Below the pieces are notes generated by a model that was not told the origin of the DNA, did not search any database, and saw only the letters and a program-made list of their open reading frames with translations. Positions 1-6,192 of a stretch of 25,191 nucleotides of DNA are shown piece after piece. The DNA is from a virus. Within the stretch, counting starts at the first letter, position 1; each line of letters begins with the position of its first letter. A program made the position numbers and the translations under genes. The stretch spans positions 1 through 25,191 of IMG/VR virus record IMGVR_UViG_3300046459_000087, one strand, 5' to 3'.

Positions 1-18
1 TTCGTCACAACGTCACCG
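1..18 (+). repeat. 18-bp repeat, copy 1 (second copy at 18864-18881)
   Basis: The first 18 bases (TTCGTCACAACGTCACCG) recur exactly at 18864-18881. In both places a copy of the 16-bp promoter-like motif follows, directly here and after 21 bases there. The core GTCACAACGTCAC also occurs inverted at 18796-18808. Sequence upstream of the window cannot be seen, so this may be the right edge of a larger control region. Confidence 0.7.
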
Positions 19-34
19 GTCACCGACTCCCTTC
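19..34 (+). promoter_or_regulatory. Phage early promoter-like motif, copy 1
   Basis: Exact copy of GTCACCGACTCCCTTC, the first of nine identical + strand copies. It precedes the nuclease operon. The last eight bases (CTCCCTTC) are perfectly complementary to the Shine-Dalgarno block GAAGGGAG at 56-63, so the two could pair across a 21-base loop if both are transcribed. Promoter function is inferred from position; it does not look like a host -35/-10 pair. Confidence 0.7.
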
Positions 35-68
35 ATGTCGAGAGAGACGACTGATGAAGGGAGCCACC

Positions 69-950
69 TTGCCGAAGGTGCGCACTATCTACCGAAGCGG
101 AAGCCGCTTCTACGTCCACCCGGAAGATCGGGAACGCATCCATCCTGGTGTGACGTCCATCCTGGGCATGCTGCCAAAGCAGAACTTCCTAGCCCCGTGG
201 CAGGCGAAGCTCACCGCAGAGCTTGCCGCTGATTCGCTCAACTTCATCGCTGACATGTTGGCGCGTGCTGGGCGCGAAAGCGTCGTTGATTACCTGAAGG
301 GTGCTGCCCGCCGGTACACGAAGGTTCGCGCTGACATTGGCTCCGAAGCCCATGACATGTTCGAGCGCATGATTCGCGGCGAAGGCGGCTTCACTGAGCT
401 GAACTCGCGCGGTCAGTACGTTGTGCGCGTGTCGCCCGATATGGAGCCGTACCGCAAGCACTTCCACGAGTTCCTTGAGGCGGTGAACCCTGAGTTCGTT
501 CGCGCTGAAGACGTGGTGTGGTCGGACACGTACGGGTATGCCGGCTCGTTCGACGTGTGGCTGTACGTGTGGCTGGACGAGAACGGCAACCCGACCCCTG
601 ACCGTTCCGGTACCCGGCACCTGATCCTGGGCGACTGGAAGACGGGTAAGAACACGTACCCGGACGTTGCGCTTCAGCTTGCCGCGTACGAGCGCGCTGA
701 CTACGTCCTTGACCCGGACGGTAACGCTGAGCCCCTGCCGGAGTTTGACGGCGCTGCGGTGCTTCACATCACGGACGAGACGTGGGCGTTCAAGCCTGTC
801 GACACGAGTGATGACGTCTTCGCTGAGTTCCTGCGGCTTCGGGGCACGTTCGATTGGGACCGTGAACTGTCGCGCAAGGTGATCGGGAAGCCCATCGCGA
901 AGAAGCTTGCCGGCAAGCTCGTGACGGGTACGCAGAGGCGGGCGCGCTGA
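69..950 (+). CDS. RecB/Cas4-like PD-(D/E)XK nuclease
   Basis: A 293-residue protein, probably an exonuclease in phage replication or recombination. The second half carries the core nuclease signature: a YAGSFDVWL strand, then GDWKTG with the catalytic Asp and Lys, then the LQLAAYERAD helix typical of RecB-family enzymes. I chose TTG at 69 because GAAGGGAG (56-63) ends five bases upstream, in the same arrangement as the primase gene at 3730 (GAAGGGA, then CCACC, then the start codon). ATG at 54 would add five residues but has a poorer ribosome site. It is the first gene after promoter copy 1 and is coupled by a TGATG overlap to the next ORF. Family is fairly sure; the exact substrate is unknown. 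Confidence 0.75.
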   Translation: MPKVRTIYRSGSRFYVHPEDRERIHPGVTSILGMLPKQNFLAPWQAKLTAELAADSLNFIADMLARAGRESVVDYLKGAARRYTKVRADIGSEAHDMFERMIRGEGGFTELNSRGQYVVRVSPDMEPYRKHFHEFLEAVNPEFVRAEDVVWSDTYGYAGSFDVWLYVWLDENGNPTPDRSGTRHLILGDWKTGKNTYPDVALQLAAYERADYVLDPDGNAEPLPEFDGAAVLHITDETWAFKPVDTSDDVFAEFLRLRGTFDWDRELSRKVIGKPIAKKLAGKLVTGTQRRAR

Positions 951-1189
951 TGGCTGACTTCTGGCGTGTGAAGCCTGGGCAGTGGCCCGTGCGCAACTCT
1001 GAAGTGCGGGTGCAGCTTAGGCGTAAGACGTTTGTCGGCTCTGTTGTGCTGGATGAGTTCCGCACTTGGGTTGACGACGTTGCGCCGGCCATTGCCGTTG
1101 AGCGCGCGAAGAATGTGATCAGGGAGCGGCGGGCACGCGAAGACTCCGTGCACGCTGTGCTCGGTGACACCCCCGTGAAGGAGGCGTAG
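950..1189 (+). CDS. Small early protein, unknown function (79 aa)
   Basis: The ATG overlaps the stop of the nuclease gene (TGATG), so the two are probably translationally coupled. The product is basic, with no membrane segment and no motif I recognise. The C-terminal half is a likely helix rich in Arg, Ala and Glu (AIAVERAKNVIRERRARED). Operon position suggests a replication accessory role, but no function can be assigned. Confidence 0.65.
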   Translation: MADFWRVKPGQWPVRNSEVRVQLRRKTFVGSVVLDEFRTWVDDVAPAIAVERAKNVIRERRAREDSVHAVLGDTPVKEA

Positions 1190-1191
1190 CC

Positions 1192-1386
1192 GTGCAGGCG
1201 TACAGGAAGACGTCCACGCGTGACCCGTACTGCGTGTATCTCACCAAGGAAGACGCCATGGACATCATGGCTGAGGTGTCCGAGGCGCAAACTGAGCCGT
1301 TCAAGCTCACGGCGTACCCGACGCTGGCCAAGCTCGCGGCCAAGTTGGACAAGGTCTACGGCAGTAAGGAGGCGAAGCGCGCATGA
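1192..1386 (+). CDS. Small early protein, unknown function (64 aa)
   Basis: Starts at GTG 1192 with a strong AAGGAGG seven bases upstream, inside the end of the preceding gene. The product is Lys-rich, soluble and without recognisable motifs. It ends with an ATGA overlap onto a 21-codon Cys-rich ORF. Spacing and the ribosome site make it a real gene in the same operon. Confidence 0.65.
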   Translation: MQAYRKTSTRDPYCVYLTKEDAMDIMAEVSEAQTEPFKLTAYPTLAKLAAKLDKVYGSKEAKRA

Positions 1387-1448
1387 GCGGTCCGAACTGT
1401 CTTTGCAACCCTCAGAAGTCTGGTCTGTGCGGTAGCTGCGGGGGCTAG
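1383..1448 (+). CDS. Cys-rich micropeptide (21 aa)
   Basis: A 21-codon ORF whose ATG overlaps the upstream stop (ATGA). AAGGAGG lies at 1366-1372, ten bases before the start. It encodes four cysteines at residues 6, 8, 16 and 19 (CLC and CGSC), spaced like a minimal zinc knuckle or ribbon. Its TAG stop ends on the first base of promoter copy 2. It may be a metal-binding peptide or a fragment of a longer zinc-ribbon protein; expression is inferred only from the ribosome site and overlap. Confidence 0.45.
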   Translation: MSGPNCLCNPQKSGLCGSCGG

Positions 1449-1463
1449 TCACCGACTCCCTTC
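1448..1463 (+). promoter_or_regulatory. Phage early promoter-like motif, copy 2
   Basis: Exact GTCACCGACTCCCTTC immediately after the micropeptide stop. It lies 34 bases before TTG 1498. The bases after it (GTGG, then AC) resemble those after copy 5. The downstream ribosome site is GAAGGAGAG, only partly complementary to the motif. Confidence 0.68.
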
Positions 1464-1497
1464 GTGGTACGTGCAACCGACTGAAGGAGAGAATCCC

Positions 1498-1704
1498 TTG
1501 CTCGACTTTCTGAAGATGTTCGTGGTGGCGTTCGTGCTGTCGGTCCTGGGGCTGTGCGCTTCGGCGTTCGCGCTCATGATCTATGTCGGCGTGTGGCACG
1601 GGTACAACGCTTCGGTGCCGGCGGTGGGCTTCATCGACTCGCTGTTCACCGTGGGCGTGCTTTCGCTGCTGGGCATCCTGGGTGCCAGCGTGAAGCGCAA
1701 GTAG
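1498..1704 (+). CDS. Small two-helix membrane protein (68 aa)
   Basis: A short inner-membrane protein. From TTG 1498 (GAAGGAGAG eight to ten bases upstream) there are two hydrophobic helices, roughly residues 7-32 and 42-62, joined by a short polar loop, with a Lys/Arg-rich tail (SVKRK). It is a single-gene unit: promoter copy 2 in front and a classical terminator directly behind. Size and early expression would fit a host-takeover or superinfection-related membrane peptide, but this is a guess. Confidence 0.65.
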   Translation: MLDFLKMFVVAFVLSVLGLCASAFALMIYVGVWHGYNASVPAVGFIDSLFTVGVLSLLGILGASVKRK

Positions 1705-1732
1705 CAGCCTGCCGGGCCCACGGGCCACACGG

Positions 1733-1770
1733 AACCCCTCAGTGCCTCACAAGGGCGCTGGGGGGTTTTC
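1733..1770 (+). terminator. Rho-independent terminator
   Basis: A 14-bp stem (1733-1746 with 1754-1767, two G-T wobbles), seven-base loop, then a T-rich tail. It closes the membrane-protein unit, and promoter copy 3 begins 17 bases later. Confidence 0.85.
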
Positions 1771-1786
1771 TGCGTTGCTGCGCCAA

Positions 1787-1802
1787 GTCACCGACTCCCT
1801 TC
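1787..1802 (+). promoter_or_regulatory. Phage early promoter-like motif, copy 3
   Basis: Exact GTCACCGACTCCCTTC right after a terminator, as expected of a promoter that restarts transcription. It serves the RDF gene through an unusually long (about 80-base) leader. Confidence 0.7.
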
Positions 1803-1824
1803 ACAGCAAGAGACAGGAGTAATC

Positions 1825-1861
1825 GGGCGGGTGAGAGGTGTCGAATCCCTCTTGCCCGCCC
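1825..1861 (+). promoter_or_regulatory. 5'-leader hairpin of the RDF gene
   Basis: A 14-bp stem with two G-T wobbles pairs 1825-1838 with 1848-1861 around a nine-base loop. It ends seven bases before the GGGAG ribosome site. No T tail follows, so it is not an ordinary terminator; it could tune translation or mRNA stability of the RDF. Confidence 0.55.
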
Positions 1862-1881
1862 CGGCAAGGGAGATCCCACGT

Positions 1882-2616
1882 ATGGCGCGCAAGAGCATTT
1901 GGGCGAAGGACGAAGAGAACAAGCCGAAGGAGCGGGTTTCCTACTCGGATGACACCGTTGGCCGGCTGCACTCCGGCTATTCGGAGTTCGACGAGAAGAC
2001 GAAGAAGGTTCTTCCCGTCGCGCTGTCTGAGTGGCGCTTCTCGACCGGTGACAAGACCGTTGCCGATGCGGTGGCTGGGCTCTTCGGCGGTGAGCCCGTT
2101 GAGAATGACGAGTCGGCGTCTGAGAACTTCATTGACGTGTTCACCACGGCGGCGAAGGTCCCGGTGATCATCGAGCAGGATGGCATTTACTGGGACATGA
2201 AGCAGTGGATCAACGGCAAGCTTGTCCACCACTGCGACGGCTTCAACTTCCTGAGCCATCCCAGCAACGACGAGATGATCGGTGCCGAGTGCGGGTGCCC
2301 CACGTTGTTCGCTGAGCGGAAGCAGGCGGCGAAGGACTACCAGGGGCCGAACCCTGCGATTGAGGTGAAGTTCCGTCTCGCTGACGCGCCGGAGCTTGGT
2401 GAGTTCAAGTTCACTACCGGCTCTTGGACCCTCTTCAAGGTCATTCACGAGTCCGAAGGCGCGCTAGAGAACGTGGGCGACACGGCGACCGGTTCGCTTG
2501 AGCTTGAGTACGTCGAGTACACGCCGAAGAAGGGGCCGATGCGGAACAAGCTTGTTTCGTACACGAAGCCCAACATCAACATCGGCCGCGCGTATGCCGG
2601 CGCAGATGCTGAGTGA
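1882..2616 (+). CDS. Recombination directionality factor, phiC31 gp3-like (244 aa)
   Basis: Likely the excision-control protein: in phiC31, gp3 binds the serine integrase and switches it from attP x attB to attL x attR recombination. The 244-residue length equals what I recall for phiC31 gp3, and the gene lies among early genes between a Cas4/RecB-like nuclease and the primase. Visible features: a charged N-terminus ([12 protein letters not shown]), a possible Cys/His metal site (residues 114-137, HHCDGFNF to ECGCP), and a beta-rich C-terminal half ending in a Lys-rich segment. Start ATG 1882 has GGGAG nine bases upstream. The 3' end overlaps the next ORF by 11 bases. Identification rests on length, position and remembered similarity, not an alignment. 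Confidence 0.68.
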   Translation: MARKSIWAKDEENKPKERVSYSDDTVGRLHSGYSEFDEKTKKVLPVALSEWRFSTGDKTVADAVAGLFGGEPVENDESASENFIDVFTTAAKVPVIIEQDGIYWDMKQWINGKLVHHCDGFNFLSHPSNDEMIGAECGCPTLFAERKQAAKDYQGPNPAIEVKFRLADAPELGEFKFTTGSWTLFKVIHESEGALENVGDTATGSLELEYVEYTPKKGPMRNKLVSYTKPNINIGRAYAGADAE

Positions 2617-2782
2617 CGAAGGGCGCGCGAATGTGGCGCGATTCCTGAAGGGTGCTGATGATGCGTACATCCGTCGGCCCCTTTGGGAGTTCCGCCCGTC
2701 TTACCGCGCGCACGTCATCCATGAGCGGCGGGTGCGCTTCGGAGTGCCTACCGCTGACGACTTTGATCCGGAGTACCACTAG
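2606..2782 (+). CDS. Small early protein, unknown function (58 aa)
   Basis: ATG 2606 lies inside the end of the RDF gene, and the stop overlaps the next start (TAGTG). The ribosome site is weak, so translation probably depends on coupling. The product is soluble, aromatic and charged ([25 protein letters not shown]) and ends in an acidic tail. No family recognised. Confidence 0.6.
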   Translation: MLSDEGRANVARFLKGADDAYIRRPLWEFRPSYRAHVIHERRVRFGVPTADDFDPEYH

Positions 2783-3072
2783 TGGGCAAGCGCGGAACGG
2801 TCACCGACTATGCGGGGGAAGCCCTGTATCAAGGTGACTTGATCAACTACGCCACCCGCTGCGGGAACGGCACGCGCGCCACTGACGCGATCATTCGAGC
2901 CATCAAGGTTCGATACGCGTTCGGCAAGCGCATCCCGTTCCTTCTCGTTCAACCGACGGGCGTGGAATCGCGCAGCGGGTTGGACGAGCGCAAGACGCTG
3001 CGCAAGGAATGGATAGGCACGGAGCACGTGCGCTTGCTGCGTAGCAATGTGACCGGTGAACAAGACAGATGA
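2782..3072 (+). CDS. Small early protein, unknown function (96 aa)
   Basis: Starts at GTG 2782, overlapping the preceding TAG. The product is basic, with a YQGDLIN segment and a likely beta core (RYAFGKRIPFLLVQP); no catalytic motif seen. Bases 2800-2809 match the first ten bases of the promoter motif but encode Val-Thr-Asp and are probably coincidental. Last gene of the RDF operon, followed by a terminator. Confidence 0.6.
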   Translation: MGKRGTVTDYAGEALYQGDLINYATRCGNGTRATDAIIRAIKVRYAFGKRIPFLLVQPTGVESRSGLDERKTLRKEWIGTEHVRLLRSNVTGEQDR

Positions 3073-3079
3073 CGACTGG

Positions 3080-3110
3080 CCCCCTATGGCAATGCGCCGT
3101 AGGGGGTTCG
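3080..3110 (+). terminator. Intrinsic terminator after the RDF operon
   Basis: An 11-bp stem (3080-3090 with 3096-3106, one G-T wobble) with a five-base loop. A moderately T-rich tail follows. It closes the transcript started at promoter copy 3. Confidence 0.75.
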
Positions 3111-3123
3111 TCGTGTTTATGGC

Positions 3124-3136
3124 ACTCACGGTGAGT
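3124..3136. promoter_or_regulatory. Operator palindrome a
   Basis: ACTCAC-G-GTGAGT followed by AGG, with a one-base centre. It sits between a terminator and the start of the 3145 gene and overlaps that gene's ribosome site region (AGGTAGGA). A bound repressor here would block initiation or elongation. Confidence 0.65.
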
Positions 3137-3144
3137 AGGTAGGA

Positions 3145-3330
3145 ATGGAACAGGGAATTACTGGCACTTCCGCCCCGGCGCTGGGGGATCTTCGCGCACT
3201 AGGTGCGGGTCACACGGTGTGGGTTTATGCGGGTGCCGAGAAGCGCGCCGACTGGGCTCGGTATGCCGACGCGATAGGCGCGGCTGTGCTTCGTGGCGCT
3301 GACGTCAGGTGGGTGCGTCGTGGCGCATGA
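3145..3330 (+). CDS. Small protein, unknown function (61 aa)
   Basis: ATG 3145, with a close AGGTAGGA ribosome site that follows operator a directly. The sequence (GAGHTVWVYAGAEKRADWARYADAIGAAV) suggests an alternating strand-helix fold; no catalytic residues recognised. It overlaps the HNH gene by 11 bases. Its promoter is unclear; the operator implies repression in the lysogen. Confidence 0.55.
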   Translation: MEQGITGTSAPALGDLRALGAGHTVWVYAGAEKRADWARYADAIGAAVLRGADVRWVRRGA

Positions 3331-3742
3331 GCCGAAGTGCCCGTGCCAGCCGTGCCGCAACAGGCGCCGGAAGGGGTACATCAAGGACTATTACCGGAAG
3401 CTTCCGCCGGACAAGCGCCACACGCTGAGTCAGAAGCGGCGGGCAACCGCGTACGGCGTTGAACATGCGGAGTACAGCCGTGCCGCGATCATGCGCCGTT
3501 GGGGCTACCGCTGCGCCTACTGTGACGCGCGCGCTGAGCATCTTGACCACGTCCACCCGCTGAGCAAGGGCGGCGCTGACGCTGAGCACAACATGGTGCC
3601 GGCGTGCGCGAAGTGCAATCTGTCGAAGGGTGCGAAGACGCTTGCTGAGTGGTCGCTGACGTTCGGTCCGAAGCCGGCAGGTCACCGACTCCCTTCTGAG
3701 CCCGCGAAGGACGAGAGAAGGGAACCACCGTGGAGTTCGTAG
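3320..3742 (+). CDS. HNH endonuclease (140 aa)
   Basis: HNH/ββα-metal nuclease. CAYC and CAKC flank HLDHVHPLSKGGADAEHNMVP, which gives the catalytic His pair and Asn plus two CxxC structural zinc half-sites. A further Cys group (CPCQPC) lies near the N-terminus. GTG 3320 is the chosen start; the frame opens at 3293 but no better start is visible. The last 15 or so codons contain promoter copy 4 and run 13 bases into the primase gene, so the C-terminus (HRLPSEPAKDE) is coding DNA that doubles as regulatory DNA. It may be a free-standing homing-type nuclease or a recombination helper. Confidence 0.75.
   Translation: MAHEPKCPCQPCRNRRRKGYIKDYYRKLPPDKRHTLSQKRRATAYGVEHAEYSRAAIMRRWGYRCAYCDARAEHLDHVHPLSKGGADAEHNMVPACAKCNLSKGAKTLAEWSLTFGPKPAGHRLPSEPAKDERREPPWSS
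3681..3696 (+). promoter_or_regulatory. Phage early promoter-like motif, copy 4 (inside HNH gene)
   Basis: Exact GTCACCGACTCCCTTC embedded in the 3' coding end of the HNH gene, 34 bases before GTG 3730. The downstream GAAGGG (3717-3722) can pair with CCCTTC of the motif. Its perfect conservation inside coding sequence argues for selection on the DNA motif itself. Confidence 0.7.
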
Positions 3743-6144
3743 AGATCCTGGGGCGCTTCAAGGAAGTCAGCGAAGAGGCGGACGGCGGGTATCTGGCCGT
3801 GTGTCCGGCGCACAACGACTCGCGTCCGTCGCTGCGCATCTGGCGTGGTGACGACGACAAGGTTCGGATGTCATGCCGTGCGGGTTGCAATACGGGTGAC
3901 GTGATCCGCTTCGCTGACCTTGTGTGGGCGGATCTGTTCGACGTGACCGGGGAGGGCAACACGGTTCCGCGTGAGGCTCCGAAGATGGTGACGGGTGCCC
4001 CGGTGACGCGGCTCCGCATGTGGCTGGACGCGCTTCCGCTGGGTGACGTCACGTACGCCGAAGACCGATTCGGTATCGACCCTGAAACGGCTGAGCGCCT
4101 GGGGCTGAGGTTCATGGACGTCGATTTTGACGGCACCCGTAACCCCTCATTTGTCTCCCGCTCGTTCTCGCGCTTCCCGCGCCTCGTGGTTCCGCTGGAC
4201 GGATTCGACGGCGTGACCCGTGGCGCTCAGGGGCGAGACTTGAGCGGCAAGTGTCCTGGGCGGTGGCTGAGCCTGAGCAACCCTGAGGGACAGCGGTGGG
4301 CTCCGTACGGCGTGTTCCGGGGCGAGTCTGGATATGGAGTCGTTCTCATCACTGAGGGGCCCGGAGACGCGCTCACAGCCGTTTCTGTCGGCTATGACGC
4401 TGTTGCCGTCCGGGGCGCTTCGCTGGTCAACAATCCTGAGCTTGTTGCGGAGTTGGCCGCTGGGCTGAAGGGCTTTCAGGTGGTGGTTGCCGGCGACAAT
4501 GATGCGGCGGGCAACGGCTTCACGCTCCGGCTGTCTGAGGGACTTGCCGCGCACGGAATCGACGTGTACGCGCTGACGCTGCCACATGCCGGCGACGACC
4601 TTACGGATTGGCGCGCACGCGTTGGGGATGACTTCGCGTCCGACTTGCACGCCGCTGTTAAGCACGCTCGACCGGTGAAGGATCGCGCGACCGTTGAGGC
4701 GCAGCACCGTAAGGCTGAGGTTGCGAACCGTACCGGCGCCGTTCAGGTGTCGAGCGATCAGGGGGCTGACGCTGCCCGCATCCTGGGTGAGCTTGTCACC
4801 ACGTACGGCGAGTCTGACGCCATGAATGCGCACGCGCTTGTCGCGTGGACGGACGGGCGGATCAAGTACGCGCCTGGGCTGGGCTACTTCGTGTGGGACG
4901 GCGTGACGTGGGTGAAGTCTGCGACGCGCGTGCGGCAGGAGATTCACGCCATGGGTGCGGCGCTCGTGCTCGCTGGGTGCCTGCCGGAATCGCGCGGCTT
5001 CACCATGACCACGCGCATTGATGCGCTCATGACGGAACTTCGCAGCGTCCCCAGCGTGTATGTCGACGCGGAAGAGTTCGACGCGAAGCCGCATCTGTTG
5101 AGCTTCACGAACGGTGTCGTCGACCTTCGTACGGGCAAGCTGCGCGCGCACGACAAGAGCGACATGTTGACGGTGACGCTGCCTGTCGACTATGACCCGA
5201 CGGCTCAGGCGCCCCGCTGGGAACAGTTCATCACTGAGATTTTCCCGGACAACGCTGATCTTGCGAGCTACGTTCGCCGGCTGGTCGGCTACGGCATCAC
5301 GGGCAACACGTCTGAGCAGTGCTTCGCTGTGCTGTGGGGCAAGGGCGCCAACGGTAAGAGCGTGTTCACGGAGACGTTGACTGACGTGTTCGGGCGGATC
5401 ACGAAGACGACTCCGTTCGCCACGTTCGAGGACAAGGGCAGCGGCGGGGGCATTCCGAATGACCTTGCTGCGCTTCGTGGTGCTCGGCTTGTCATGGCGT
5501 CCGAAGGCGAGTCGGGCAAGCCCATGTCGGAAGCCGTGCTAAAGCGGGTCACGGGTAAGGACAAGGTCACGGCGCGTTTCCTGCGTCAAGAGTTCTTCAC
5601 GTTCGCGCCCACGTTCCTGATCATGCTTGCGACGAACCATAAGCCGAAGTTCAAGTCTCAAGACGAAGGGCTTTGGCGGCGCGTGAAACTGATTCCTTTT
5701 ACGCGGTACTTCGCGCCCCATGAGCGTGACTACGACCTTGACAGGAAGCTTCGCGCTGAGTCTGCCGGCATTGTGGCCTGGGCGGTGCGCGGTGCTGTCG
5801 AGTGGTACGCGAACGGGCTTCGTGATCCTGAGTCCATCAGCAGCGCAACGCGCGAATACCGGGCAACGTCCGATGCACTTGCCGGCTTCTTCCCTGGCGT
5901 GCTTGACGAGGCTGACGAAACGCACGTGTTGCCGGGCGCTGACGCGTACACGGCTTACACGGATTGGTGTGAGGCTGAGGGATTGCAGCGCAAGGAGGTG
6001 TGGTCACGGAAGGCGTTTTACGGCGCCATGGAAGAGCGCAACGTGACGAAGAAGAAGACGAACAAGGGCATTGCGCTGGTCGGCGTGAAGTTGGCTGACG
6101 CACCGGTTGCCGTTGGTCCGGGAATTTTCGGCAAGGACGTGTAG
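3730..6144 (+). CDS. Primase-helicase (zinc/TOPRIM primase fused to D5-type SF3 helicase)
   Basis: An 804-residue replication protein. Domains in order: a primase zinc-binding motif (C25, H28 and the CRAGC around residues 49-53); a TOPRIM-like domain with ITEGPGDAL (E209) and the DNDAAG acidic motif (D256, D258); a D5_N/superfamily 3 helicase with Walker A GKGANGKS at 537-544, followed by LVMASEGE and a MLATNHKPKF sensor segment. It should synthesise primers and unwind DNA for the polymerase downstream. GTG 3730 follows GAAGGGAA by six bases. Length and domain order match phage D5-like primase-helicases. Confidence 0.9.
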   Translation: MEFVEILGRFKEVSEEADGGYLAVCPAHNDSRPSLRIWRGDDDKVRMSCRAGCNTGDVIRFADLVWADLFDVTGEGNTVPREAPKMVTGAPVTRLRMWLDALPLGDVTYAEDRFGIDPETAERLGLRFMDVDFDGTRNPSFVSRSFSRFPRLVVPLDGFDGVTRGAQGRDLSGKCPGRWLSLSNPEGQRWAPYGVFRGESGYGVVLITEGPGDALTAVSVGYDAVAVRGASLVNNPELVAELAAGLKGFQVVVAGDNDAAGNGFTLRLSEGLAAHGIDVYALTLPHAGDDLTDWRARVGDDFASDLHAAVKHARPVKDRATVEAQHRKAEVANRTGAVQVSSDQGADAARILGELVTTYGESDAMNAHALVAWTDGRIKYAPGLGYFVWDGVTWVKSATRVRQEIHAMGAALVLAGCLPESRGFTMTTRIDALMTELRSVPSVYVDAEEFDAKPHLLSFTNGVVDLRTGKLRAHDKSDMLTVTLPVDYDPTAQAPRWEQFITEIFPDNADLASYVRRLVGYGITGNTSEQCFAVLWGKGANGKSVFTETLTDVFGRITKTTPFATFEDKGSGGGIPNDLAALRGARLVMASEGESGKPMSEAVLKRVTGKDKVTARFLRQEFFTFAPTFLIMLATNHKPKFKSQDEGLWRRVKLIPFTRYFAPHERDYDLDRKLRAESAGIVAWAVRGAVEWYANGLRDPESISSATREYRATSDALAGFFPGVLDEADETHVLPGADAYTAYTDWCEAEGLQRKEVWSRKAFYGAMEERNVTKKKTNKGIALVGVKLADAPVAVGPGIFGKDV

Positions 6145-6147
6145 CAC

Positions 6148-6163
6148 GTCACCGACTCCCTTC
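6148..6163 (+). promoter_or_regulatory. Phage early promoter-like motif, copy 5
   Basis: Exact GTCACCGACTCCCTTC, four bases after the primase stop. CTCCCTTC can pair perfectly with the polymerase ribosome site GAAGGGAG at 6178-6185, with a 14-base loop. This is the clearest example of motif and Shine-Dalgarno complementarity. Confidence 0.7.
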
Positions 6164-6192
6164 GTGGCACACGTCACGAAGGGAGTTTTTTC

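Noticed and set aside
2800-2809. GTCACCGACT, possible tenth promoter copy
   Set aside because: Only ten of 16 bases match, it lies early inside a coupled gene where it encodes Val-Thr-Asp, and it has no terminator or new unit around it. A nine-base match near 25049 in the scaffold gene is rejected likewise.
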